Of a stretch of DNA of 64,000 nucleotides, positions 52,289 to 60,997 are shown in pieces. The notes under the pieces were generated by a model. That model was not told the DNA's origin. It saw only the letters and a list, made by a program, of their open reading frames with translations, and made no database searches. This stretch comes from Durusdinium trenchii (Eukaryota > Sar > Dinophyceae > Suessiales > Symbiodiniaceae): positions 2,164 through 66,163 of the forward strand of contig CAXAMN010006502.1 in assembly GCA_963970005.1 (NCBI GenBank), written 5' to 3'. Each line of letters starts with the position of its first letter. The first letter of the stretch is position 1. The translations under genes were made by a program, and so were the position numbers.

Positions 52289-55200
52289 TTGCAAAATCTT
52301 CCACAGCGCTCATTAATTGGTGGTGGTCGTAAAATCGTTTCCCATTCCAATTCGTGTGATGCTGAATTGCAAAAAGCCATCCAGTTGTCCGTTCAAGAGA
52401 ACAAGCAAGTGCTCCAGGAACGCAAAAGACTTCGTCATCGTATTCGACAACAACTTCCTCCACAGTCTAATATTGTAAATATTTTGGCCGATGGGAATTG
52501 TCTCTTCAGAGCGGTTAGTAGAGGTCTTTCGCAACTGCACATGCAATTCAATCACGTTGAGTTGCGTCAAATGCGTGTCGATTCAATCCGATCTAACTTT
52601 TCAAATAGGTTCCATGACCAAATTGACTTTCATAACTATGTTTCAGCTATGGCGTGCAATGCTGAATACGGTGACGAATTGTGTATACAAGCTCTTGCAT
52701 TGTCTCTTCATGTGTTTATTGAAGTCTTTTCCCCTGATCACAACCCCCAACGTTTTGGCAATCCTGATCATCCAGGCATTCGCATTGCGTATAATGGGTC
52801 CAATCATTTTGATGTCATTTTGCATGACACTAGTGAGCCTTCAGTCTCTCCGATTCTTCATGTGTCCAACGCACCTAAACCAAGCGGTCATGACGCAAGC
52901 AATGGTGCTTCGTTTTGTGTTATATCTTCCAACATTACATCACTCCGGAAAAACTGGCCTTTGCTCTGTTCGCTTCCTGCGGACTTATATTTGTGCCAAG
53001 AAACCACATTAAACACAAATGGTCAAAATTCCATGAAGCGCCATTTGTCCAATATGGGCTACGTTGCCTCGTTTGGGCCTGCGTCCCTACCAAAGCTGTC
53101 TGGTTCCCAAAAATCCTTTTCTCTTTGGAATGCATGTTCTGGTGGGTTGGCAACCATTGCCAAATCACACGTTCGCTTCACTCATATTCAATGTGATGGT
53201 GAACCCTTCCGCAGTGGCAAATGTAGCTTGTCGTGGATCCCCACTGGGATTGCCAGACGTGGTGTCTACATCTATAACATTTATGGTTTTGTCGGTGCTG
53301 GGCCAAAAAATGCCGATGCTTACCAAAAAAATGAGTTACTTCCCGAGCAAATCTTTACTCATGCGTCATCATTGGGCGACTCTCCCATTCTACTCATTGG
53401 TGATTTCCAAACTTGTCCTGATGCGTCCAGAGTCCTTGGAACTGTTATTCATTCGGGTCGCTATCATGATTTGGGTCACATCTACACCAATAATGAATGG
53501 ACCTTCCAAAAAGGAGCAGATGAAAACATTCGCACCAGGATCGACTTGGCCATTTGTAACACGATTTTGTTACCTTTCATTTCCTCTTGCCATGTCCTAA
53601 GTGATACCGGTTTACCTAGTCATCGGCCAATTCAAATCGAATTCACCTTCACAAAGGTCCTTGATACCAAGTGGATTTATAGAAAGCCAAAGCGTCTCAA
53701 CCTTCTTCCCTGCGCCAAAGAGTTGGTTGAAAAGCATGATGCCAAAGTATGGAGTCCGCATACCCAGTCCTTCCGTGAGTCATGTCAACAAGCCCGTATT
53801 TCTCCTTATCCACAGTCACATATTGATTCCTTATTTCACACATGGTCTTCCGTCTCTGAATCGGCCCTTCTCGCAGCAGAGCAAAATTTTGGCACCAAAT
53901 TTCGTGGCAGAGGATTGCAACCCAGAGTAGTAAAAATCAACACTGAGGCTCCACCGCTCAATCATTCCCTTGGTGCTGCCAATATCCGTTTACTGTCGTT
54001 GCATAAGCTCAAACGTCGCCTACATCAATTGAGGTCCAAGCTTAGCTGTGCTGCTGCGTGTCTTGATGATCAACAAACATGCAATGTCCAATGCAATATT
54101 CTACAGTCTTGGCGCCGTTTGTTTCCTACTCTCCCAGCCCCGTCGTTACATAGTTGCCTTTCTATTGCGCATGATATTCATGTGGTTGATGTTGCTCTTT
54201 CAGAAGAACAACGGATCCTTTCTCAGTCCCGCATGCAATCCTTTAAACAGTTTTTGATTGCTGACTGGAATAGTACAAAGAAAGCTACATATAAGTGGAT
54301 GAGGAATTCAGAACCTCCTGTCATTCCGATTTTCAACACTGGGCCGCATGAGTATGCTTTTCGACATTCTGATATTCATCAATTGATGGTTGACACCTGG
54401 TCGCCTATTTTCAATCGCTATCAGCTCTCCCCCGAGCCCAGCTTCGAGACATTCTTAGCTGATTTTCCCAATTGTTTGCCGCAATCACCTCAATATCATG
54501 CTGATAAGCCATTTTGTCTTGATGATATACTTCCATCTGATGTTTCCAATATTGTGCAGTCCCTAAAACAAACATCGGCAGGTGTCGACGCCTGGCAGGT
54601 TGAAGAAATTCAGTTCCTTGGTCGTCATTCTGTCTCAGCCCTGGCGGCCTTGTTCAATGAAATTGAACATACCGGTACGTGGCCTAGTCAGCTTTCCGAA
54701 GTCCCAGTCGCTGCACTCAAGAAGCCAACTGGGTGCACTCCCAAAGATATTCGGCCCATTGCTTTGTCTTCATTAGTTTATCGTATATGGGCCAGACTCA
54801 GATGGCAACATTTGCAATCATGGTATCATAGCTGGATATCTGATCAACTCAAAGGTGGCATCAAAGGTCGTCATGCCATTGATGCATACTACAGCTTAAT
54901 GGTTGAAATTGAGCATTGTCATCACTCTAACTCTCCACTTTATGGTGTTCTGTATGACTATCAGAAATGCTTTGACATGGTACCCTGGTCCATTGAAGTT
55001 GGCTTATTAAATGCATTGGGGCTGCCCCAGCGAGTTTTGCGACCTATGTTCTCATTCGCTAAAAGCATGCTTCGCAGATTGAAAATTGGCAACTCACTCG
55101 GTCCTGCATTTAGTAACACTAATAGCATCATGCAAGGATGTCCATTGGCCATACTCCGCATCAATTGCATTATTGCTGCTTGGGTTCGTGTTCTTTCTCA

Positions 55201-56776
55201 TCACCCTAGCTCTCAGTTGTGCCGTCTCTCTGCCTACACTGATGACAAAAATATGAGGTCTAACCACTTAGAGTCCCTTCAAAACGCCATTAATGTCACT
55301 GATCGTTTTGATAAAGCCATTGATGCTCGAGTCAATGTTGACAAAACCGCGACTTTTGCAAACACTGCACAGGGTCTCAAAGCTATTGCGCAACTTAACT
55401 TAGATGGAATCACCTTACAACCTGTCAGCCAAGAAAAACTTTTGGGTGGACAAATGTCCTTTGCTTCCAAACGATCACTGAAGCTTGCCAACAAGCGCGC
55501 CGAAGCGTTCCTTGCCGTCTCTAAAAGAGTCATGATTTGTCCCTTAAATGATGACGCACGTGCATCCCTGTTGTCAACAATTGGAGCCGCCAAATACACA
55601 TATGGCCTTGAGTTGGGTGGTTGCTCTATCCAACTGGAACGGACCCTTCGCTCTAGCATTCTCGCATGCATTTGGCACAAACGTCCCTCAAAGTGTAGTG
55701 ATGTGGTTCTCACTCTTTGTTTCAAAGGCCACCAATTTGACCCCACACAACTTCGGCTTTTTGCTCCTTTTTCTATCGCGCGTCGTCAATTAGCTAAACA
55801 TGCTGAACTTCAGCAAATGTGGACTTTCACGTGGATCCAGTCTTGTCAAGCGCGTAGTGCACAAACTAATAGGAGTCTTAGATTCGGTCCTTTAGCCATT
55901 TTGCAATCGGTGTCCAACACATTATCCATGGACTGGATATCACCATTCGAATTTAAGTTCCAACTCTCAAACAATCATGTTATCATCATCCATCTTCTTC
56001 ATGGTACTGATGCATATTTTCACCACATCCTCCGTTTTGTCATTTCTCAATATTTGTGGTCCCGTGCTGCCCAGCGCACGTCTTTAGCTAGCCTCCGCTC
56101 AGGTGTGGACAAAGTCGCAACGCTGCGCCTCCACAACTCCAGGAACTTGGAACCTTACGCCAAGGGCGTTCTCCGGGGCATCTTGGCCGATGCTATCACC
56201 ACACAGAAGTACCTTTTTCGATCCAAGCGAGCTGCTTTTCCCACATGTCCTTTTTGTTGGAAGGATGAAGAAGACCTTGAACATCTCTTTTGGAAATGTG
56301 AAAATTGGTCCTCAGAACGCTCAAAGCATTTGAGCATGGAACAGCTTCGACAAATTCCCACCTTTCCTATCAGTGTTCGTCGTGCCGGCATTTTTCCTTT
56401 GACTTCTGAGCAAACTGCAACAATCATGACCAATCACAGAAACCTTGTTTTAGGTAATAAAGCTGATTGGCCTACACACATGTGTAATTTTCCAGTCCAG
56501 TTGCAACGTGCTATGATTGCTGTAATTTGTGCTCGGAATCAGACCCAACCTGATCCCCCGCCTGAACACTTCGAATTCCCTCCTTCACCTCAACCAGTTG
56601 CTGCTGTCCCAACCGATATCAAACAGGGGAACCCTCAAGTCCAGCCACCACAGAGTGAGCCTTCTGTCAAAGTTACCCATGATGATCTTGGTCTCCTTCT
56701 TTCTACATCAAATAGACCTGGTAGTTCCAAGTATCAATATGTGATCAGGCATAAAGAGTGTTTTTTCGTGTTGTAA
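52289..56776 (+). CDS. F1-2 ORF2: OTU protease, EEP endonuclease, RT
   Basis: 1495 codons. The frame is open from about 52161 with no ATG; TTG at 52289 is only a formal start. OTU domain at residues 60-180: ILADGNCLFRAV (Cys71), EYGDELCIQALALSLHV, YNGSNHFDVIL (His173). EEP: CVISSNITSLRKNW, LYLCQETTL, SPILLIGDFQTCPDAS (Gln where Asn is usual), RTRIDLAICN, LPSHRPIQIEF. RT: AGVDAWQVEEIQFLG, KDIRPIALSSLVYRIWARLR, motif A VLYDYQKCFDMVPW, motif B SIMQGCPLAIL, motif C LSAYTDDKNM (YTDD, not YADD). A CCHC knuckle follows: CPFCWKDEEDLEHLFWKC, about 56250. OTU proteases cut ubiquitin linkages; use here is unknown. Confidence 0.88.
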   Translation: MQNLPQRSLIGGGRKIVSHSNSCDAELQKAIQLSVQENKQVLQERKRLRHRIRQQLPPQSNIVNILADGNCLFRAVSRGLSQLHMQFNHVELRQMRVDSIRSNFSNRFHDQIDFHNYVSAMACNAEYGDELCIQALALSLHVFIEVFSPDHNPQRFGNPDHPGIRIAYNGSNHFDVILHDTSEPSVSPILHVSNAPKPSGHDASNGASFCVISSNITSLRKNWPLLCSLPADLYLCQETTLNTNGQNSMKRHLSNMGYVASFGPASLPKLSGSQKSFSLWNACSGGLATIAKSHVRFTHIQCDGEPFRSGKCSLSWIPTGIARRGVYIYNIYGFVGAGPKNADAYQKNELLPEQIFTHASSLGDSPILLIGDFQTCPDASRVLGTVIHSGRYHDLGHIYTNNEWTFQKGADENIRTRIDLAICNTILLPFISSCHVLSDTGLPSHRPIQIEFTFTKVLDTKWIYRKPKRLNLLPCAKELVEKHDAKVWSPHTQSFRESCQQARISPYPQSHIDSLFHTWSSVSESALLAAEQNFGTKFRGRGLQPRVVKINTEAPPLNHSLGAANIRLLSLHKLKRRLHQLRSKLSCAAACLDDQQTCNVQCNILQSWRRLFPTLPAPSLHSCLSIAHDIHVVDVALSEEQRILSQSRMQSFKQFLIADWNSTKKATYKWMRNSEPPVIPIFNTGPHEYAFRHSDIHQLMVDTWSPIFNRYQLSPEPSFETFLADFPNCLPQSPQYHADKPFCLDDILPSDVSNIVQSLKQTSAGVDAWQVEEIQFLGRHSVSALAALFNEIEHTGTWPSQLSEVPVAALKKPTGCTPKDIRPIALSSLVYRIWARLRWQHLQSWYHSWISDQLKGGIKGRHAIDAYYSLMVEIEHCHHSNSPLYGVLYDYQKCFDMVPWSIEVGLLNALGLPQRVLRPMFSFAKSMLRRLKIGNSLGPAFSNTNSIMQGCPLAILRINCIIAAWVRVLSHHPSSQLCRLSAYTDDKNMRSNHLESLQNAINVTDRFDKAIDARVNVDKTATFANTAQGLKAIAQLNLDGITLQPVSQEKLLGGQMSFASKRSLKLANKRAEAFLAVSKRVMICPLNDDARASLLSTIGAAKYTYGLELGGCSIQLERTLRSSILACIWHKRPSKCSDVVLTLCFKGHQFDPTQLRLFAPFSIARRQLAKHAELQQMWTFTWIQSCQARSAQTNRSLRFGPLAILQSVSNTLSMDWISPFEFKFQLSNNHVIIIHLLHGTDAYFHHILRFVISQYLWSRAAQRTSLASLRSGVDKVATLRLHNSRNLEPYAKGVLRGILADAITTQKYLFRSKRAAFPTCPFCWKDEEDLEHLFWKCENWSSERSKHLSMEQLRQIPTFPISVRRAGIFPLTSEQTATIMTNHRNLVLGNKADWPTHMCNFPVQLQRAMIAVICARNQTQPDPPPEHFEFPPSPQPVAAVPTDIKQGNPQVQPPQSEPSVKVTHDDLGLLLSTSNRPGSSKYQYVIRHKECFFVL

Positions 56777-57387
56777 TACCACATAACCGCAAGCGCCATT
56801 GCTTCGGTCCCTATGTCACTGAAATTGATGCTGCTCGCAAAGTGAAAGAGTTTCTCCAACAACTGAAAGACGGTTCTGCCGCCACCTCTAGGGGTGCTAA
56901 GCGCATTGAAAAATTTAACCATGACTTATGTGCAAAATTGGCCACCCTGAACCAAACGGCTCAGCAAGAGCGTAGACACTTTGTGGAATTTGCAGATGAC
57001 GTTGCCTGTCAATATTGCCGGAAAACTGTGCATAAATATTATGCTCTCACCTTTGCCAGTCGTCAGTGTCCGCGCTTGAATCCCCATTTAGATAAGAAAG
57101 GTTCCCATACCAGATCTGCAAATGTTGCCAAGTACCGGCAACAAGGCGCTTCGTCGCAGGTAGACACACATAATGAAATTGCCAGCCATAGTAATTTTCA
57201 TTTCTTGCGTGCTGTCTCTACACATCCATATTGTGAATGGTGCGGTGCCACTTTCAAAAAAAGTGCTCTAAAAACTGCTATGGGCCAGCTTTGTCCAGCC
57301 AAGACGCAAGCATTGGATTCAGTGGTGAAGTCTAGTAAGTCTGCACCTCGCAGACGTCTTCATGGGAAGCAACGACCTTCCTCTTAG
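56758..57387 (+). CDS. F1-2 C-terminal zinc-finger segment
   Basis: Overlaps the end of ORF2 and reads on in a different frame: RVVIPHNRKRHCFGPYVTEI, CQYCRKTVHKYYALTFASRQ with a later Cys, HPYCEWCGATFKKSALKTAM and SAPRRRLHGKQRPSS before the stop. Finger spacing is loose C2H2/C2HC. A similar finger stands at the F1x 3' end (31190-31398). It is either a separate ORF or ORF2 sequence shifted by one indel near 56760. Confidence 0.65.
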   Translation: MFFRVVIPHNRKRHCFGPYVTEIDAARKVKEFLQQLKDGSAATSRGAKRIEKFNHDLCAKLATLNQTAQQERRHFVEFADDVACQYCRKTVHKYYALTFASRQCPRLNPHLDKKGSHTRSANVAKYRQQGASSQVDTHNEIASHSNFHFLRAVSTHPYCEWCGATFKKSALKTAMGQLCPAKTQALDSVVKSSKSAPRRRLHGKQRPSS

Positions 57388-57451
57388 GGCCTGGCCCTCA
57401 TGTGCTGACGGTTGAACCCTTGTTAGGTTACGGCAGCTTACAAGAACAACG

Positions 57452-57602
57452 ACTACACTGCTTCTCCATTGCGGGCATTCGAGAATGAGTTGGGTGTCCA
57501 AGCTCCTGTGGGATTTTGGGACCCCGCCGGATTCACAGCTGACGGCAGCGTAGAGGACTTCAAGCGCCGTCGTCAAACTGAGCTCAAGCACGGTCGCATC
57601 TC
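57452..57602 (+). pseudogene. LHC fragment between F1-2 and F1-3
   Basis: Begins with the right copy of the target duplication and encodes YTASPLRAFENELGVQ, APVGFWDPAGFTADG and VEDFKRRRQTELKHGRIS without introns. It stops at 57602, where F1-3 begins. The frame runs straight on into the F1-3 membrane-type ORF. Confidence 0.9.
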
Positions 57603-58308
57603 TCCGGCACCGGAGAGCCACCACGTGTCACACATGCCGGAGGTGAATATGCGTGGTGGGGAGGTGAGACAGTGTGTGACCTCACTCGTTGAAGTGGGAA
57701 AAAACTTTGCTTTCTATAGCCTGAGCCTGTTTAGCTTCATGCTGAGTTTCACGATGGCATTTTGCCCCGAGATATGTTCCTTTACGTGGCTTCCAACAGC
57801 AATTTTTGCTCTGTATGTGCCTTGGTTGTGCCCTCTTAGACGTCAGCCGTGTCACAAGGTGCTGATGAAATGCAAGTTTGTCGGCAATAGACGTTATTCA
57901 GTGCATAGAACCCACAAGAGACAAAGCAACAGCAGAGCCAATCATGTTTGGCATTGGTCAGGGAAGAGCTTGCTTATTTTCGGACTTTTTTGCTTTGTAT
58001 CGGTTAGCTACTGCTGGTCTCCAAGCAACAGAGAGTTGTTCAAAGCCCAGAACCTTGCTGTTCGACGAGTTGATGCTGAAGGTGAAGAGCTTGATGATAA
58101 TGCTCCGGTGCCAGTTGCTCCTATGTCTCTTGAGGACAAGTTCAGTGCTGCTGCTGCTACCACAAAGCAGCGACGTGATGCTCTGACCTCACTGCAAACT
58201 CGCCAGCAGAAGAGAGATGTCTCTAGAACCCCGAAGAGACCGGACTTGAAAGACTTCAAGGAACCGGCGCAAGAAGGCCAGGGAGGAGGTGCGGCTTCCA
58301 ATTCGTGA
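57603..58308 (+). CDS. F1-3 membrane-type 5' ORF fused in frame to LHC codons
   Basis: The frame is open from 57469 inside the LHC fragment to 58308. After the LHC part: hydrophobic FAFYSLSLFSFMLSFTMAF and FTWLPTAIFALYVPWLCPL, basic KCKFVGNRRYSVHRTHKRQS, hydrophobic SLLIFGLFCFVSVSYCW. Then a hydrophilic tail: NLAVRRVDAEGEELDDNAP, PKRPDLKDFKEPAQEG. The hydrophobic-basic-hydrophobic layout matches F1-1 and F1-2. If translated from LHC codons it would be a chimeric membrane protein. Confidence 0.55.
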
Positions 58309-58327
58309 CTAACTTGCCCTTTTGATC

Positions 58328-58998
58328 GATGCACCCTTTTGTTGACTCAAGCAGTGCACAGGAGGTCTGTTAAGCAGTCTGCTCCGACTTGCTGTTTTGA
58401 GGCAACTTTCTTGCAACAATCCCAATTCAGTCAAGGCCGTGTTGGCGTCCTGTCAAGCAGTTGATTCCAAAATGTTGCCTTGAGCTCAGAAACCCTTTCT
58501 TTTTGTTGGCTCAAGCAGTGCCAAGGAGGTCTGTCAAGCAGATTACTCCGACTTGCTGTTTTGAGGGCGACAACCTTTTTGCAACAACACCAATTCAGTC
58601 AAGGCCTTGTGGGCGTCCTGTTCAGCAGTTCATTCCAAAATGTCGCCTTGAGCTCAGAAACTCTCTCTTTTTGTTGGCTCAAGCAGTGCCAAGGAGACCT
58701 GCCAAGCAGTTTACTCCGACTTGCTGTTTTGAGGGCGACAACTTTTTTGCAACAACCCCAATTCAGTCAAGGCAGCGTTGGCGTCCTGCACAGCAGTTGA
58801 TTCCAAAAGGTTGCCTTGAGACAAGACACCCTTTCCTTTTGTTGACTCAAGCAGCGCCAAGGAGGTCTGACGCGCAGTTTACTCCGTCTTGCTGTTTTGA
58901 GGGTGACGACTTTTTTGCGACAATCCCAATTCAGTCAAGGCCGAGTTGGAGTCCTGTCAAGCAGATGATTCCTAATTGCTGCCTTGAGCTTAGAAACC
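58328..58998 (+). repeat. 168-bp tandem repeat, about four units, protein-coding
   Basis: attccaaaatg-type marks at 58464, 58632, 58800 and 58968 give an exact 168-bp period. In the 58461 frame each unit is 56 residues with PKCCLELRNPFFLLAQAVPR, TPTCCFEGDN and FATTPIQSR. No indel breaks the frame between units. Confidence 0.9.
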
Positions 58999-59912
58999 CT
59001 TTTGCAACTTTTCCGAAGAATCAGGTTGGCCGGAGACATGCAAAGCATAATTTGTTTCATTGTTCCTTTGACCCAGAGACTCCCCTTGTGACGTATCCCA
59101 AGCAGGCAAGATATTTTTCGAAGTTTTTTGGGGGTGATGCTCCTTCACCACCTTCTGACCTTCAAAAGGCTATTGATGCCTCTCTTCAAGACGAACAAAA
59201 AGTTCGCTGTAGACAAGCCATGGTTCGCCACGACATACATGCTAAGCTCCCCAATGGCGATTGTCTCTTCAAACATGAACTTGCTGGGGGCGCCCCCGCA
59301 GACCCCAGAAGCCGATGTGAGGCTGAGAACGCTCTGAGAAAGAAAATCCCAAATACACACTTTCTATCCCGTGTTCCTGGAGATGGCAATTGCCTTTTTC
59401 ATGCACTTGCTAAAACTTTGTACCAAGCTACGAATATGCAAATCGACCATGCCTCTCTGAGAACGTTGTGTGTTGAACAGATCCTTGAAGACCCCGTGCT
59501 TAATGGTCGTTTCTTTGACAATTTTGACTTCCAAAACTACATATCCCGAATGAGACGAGACTGTGAATATGCGGACGAGCTTTGTATTTCTGCTTTCTGT
59601 TCTGCGATCAAGATTAAAGTCAAAGTGCTGCATCCTATTTGGGAAGCCACTGAGTTTGGCGCACAGTTTGAAATGGACCCTCTTCTGATTGCATTTAATG
59701 GACACAACCATTTTGATGCCCTTTTACTCAAGCCTAAACATGTGCCTTTGAACCCACAATATCATGATCAGCCTCCGCTTGAGCCCAGAGACTGTGAAGC
59801 AAACAACGCCAAACCACCGACTAAGGACACATTGACCCTGCTCAGCCTGAACGTGAATTCCTGGTCTTTGCATCGTAATAGCCTCATCCACGAGGCTGAT
59901 ATTTTTGCTCTC
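58461..59912 (+). CDS. F1-3 Cys-rich repeats plus OTU protease domain
   Basis: The frame starts within the tandem repeats (about residues 1-185), then a linker, then the OTU domain: FLSRVPGDGNCLFHALAKTL (Cys near 59390), YADELCISAFCSAIKIKVKV and LIAFNGHNHFDALLL (His near 59710). About 40 residues before the Cys loop there is a second, partial copy of it: AKLPNGDCLFKHELAGG (near 59248-59290). Endonuclease begins TLLSLNVNSWSL near 59835. One lost base near 59912 turns the expected LQETRL into LRKPDS, and the frame ends at 59945. Confidence 0.75.
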
Positions 59913-60997
59913 AGGAAACCAGACTCACAAGCTTCGGTCAACTAAACGAGGACAAGCACTTGATTTCCCGAAACTTCACAACGGTTTGGGGAGCCCCTGT
60001 TCCTTGCATCCAAACCCGAAAGCAAGGCAAGGTAGCAGTCTCTAGGCATGCTTCAGGAAGCGGAAAACAAGGAGGTGTTGGATTAGTAGCCACCAAATCG
60101 TGTCCACTTGTTCCTACTTCGAGAGATGGCCACGACCAAGGCCTGATCAAAACCCAGCGTAATCGCTTGTTAGAAAAGGTCTTCACCGATGCAGCGCAAT
60201 TTGGAGACCAACCTGTCCTGATATGTACTGACGCTAATACCCGTATTGATAAATGTGTGTCATTATCCCTCGCGCTTGCCTCAGGGCGTTGGGTAGATCT
60301 AGCATCACATTTTGCACACGGTGATCCCCAACCTACGTTTTGTTCCTCCAAGCTATGGGATAAAGCTAGCTGGACACAGAATGCGAGCAGACCTGACTAT
60401 ATATTCGCCAACAAAGCTGCCTTGTCTCTCTGCGTAGATTTCAAACTCCGAAGGGATTTATCCCCGCCTGGACATTTGGGTCTCCAAGTCACTTTGAACC
60501 TTTCCTTAGCAGTCCAAACCACAAGACAAGTGGTATTCCCTAAAGCTTTTCCAATTTACGAAGCCATCACCTTGTCCGAAACAGACAAAGAAGCACTTGC
60601 TGAGACCCATATCCAAAGATACAAATCTGAATTTGAGCAGGCACGCCAAAGTGACCCAAATGTATCATGGGCAATTTTTGCCAAAACTGCCGAAGCTTAC
60701 TTGCAAGATCGTTGTGCAAAAACTAGCGTTCAAGGTCAAGGTGGCCGACACAGACAGGTTCGTTTCACTGAACGACCCGTGATTGTGCTTTGTGCTGACA
60801 AAACCAAGCCTGAAGCAACAGCAACGCACACTCTCAAGCAATATCATAAAACTCTCCGGCGGCTTCGTGAAATGCTATGGAAGAAGAATAAGAGAAGTCC
60901 CTCACCTCAAGATCTGATTGATATCCACAAACTTTCTTCCAGCATTAAGGCCTTTTTACATAGATATGCCAAAGACTTATCTTTGCCTAAACATTAA
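59912..60997 (+). pseudogene. F1-3 EEP endonuclease continuation
   Basis: After the frameshift: QETRLTSFGQLNEDK, then GGVGLVATKSCPLV, QPVLICTDANTRIDK (at the GDFN position, with D-A-N), NASRPDYIFANKAALSL and SPPGHLGLQVTLNLSL (SDH position diverged). The frame ends at 60997 in the linker to RT. Diverged catalytic residues and frameshifts suggest it is not functional. Confidence 0.7.

Larger units (their letters stand above)
49860..57451 (+). mobile_element. Non-LTR retrotransposon F1, copy 2, full length (7.6 kb)
   Basis: Bounded by the 20-bp duplication. Order: membrane-type ORF start, ORF1 (two frames), ORF2 with OTU, EEP and RT in one 1495-codon frame, and a separate zinc-finger tail frame. 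The 3' end is ...gttaggttacggcagc...acaacg, without poly(A). It is the best-preserved F1 in the window. Confidence 0.9.

Noticed and set aside
52289-56776. Host OTU deubiquitinase gene
   Set aside because: The same frame carries EEP and RT motifs, and related copies occur twice more in the window.
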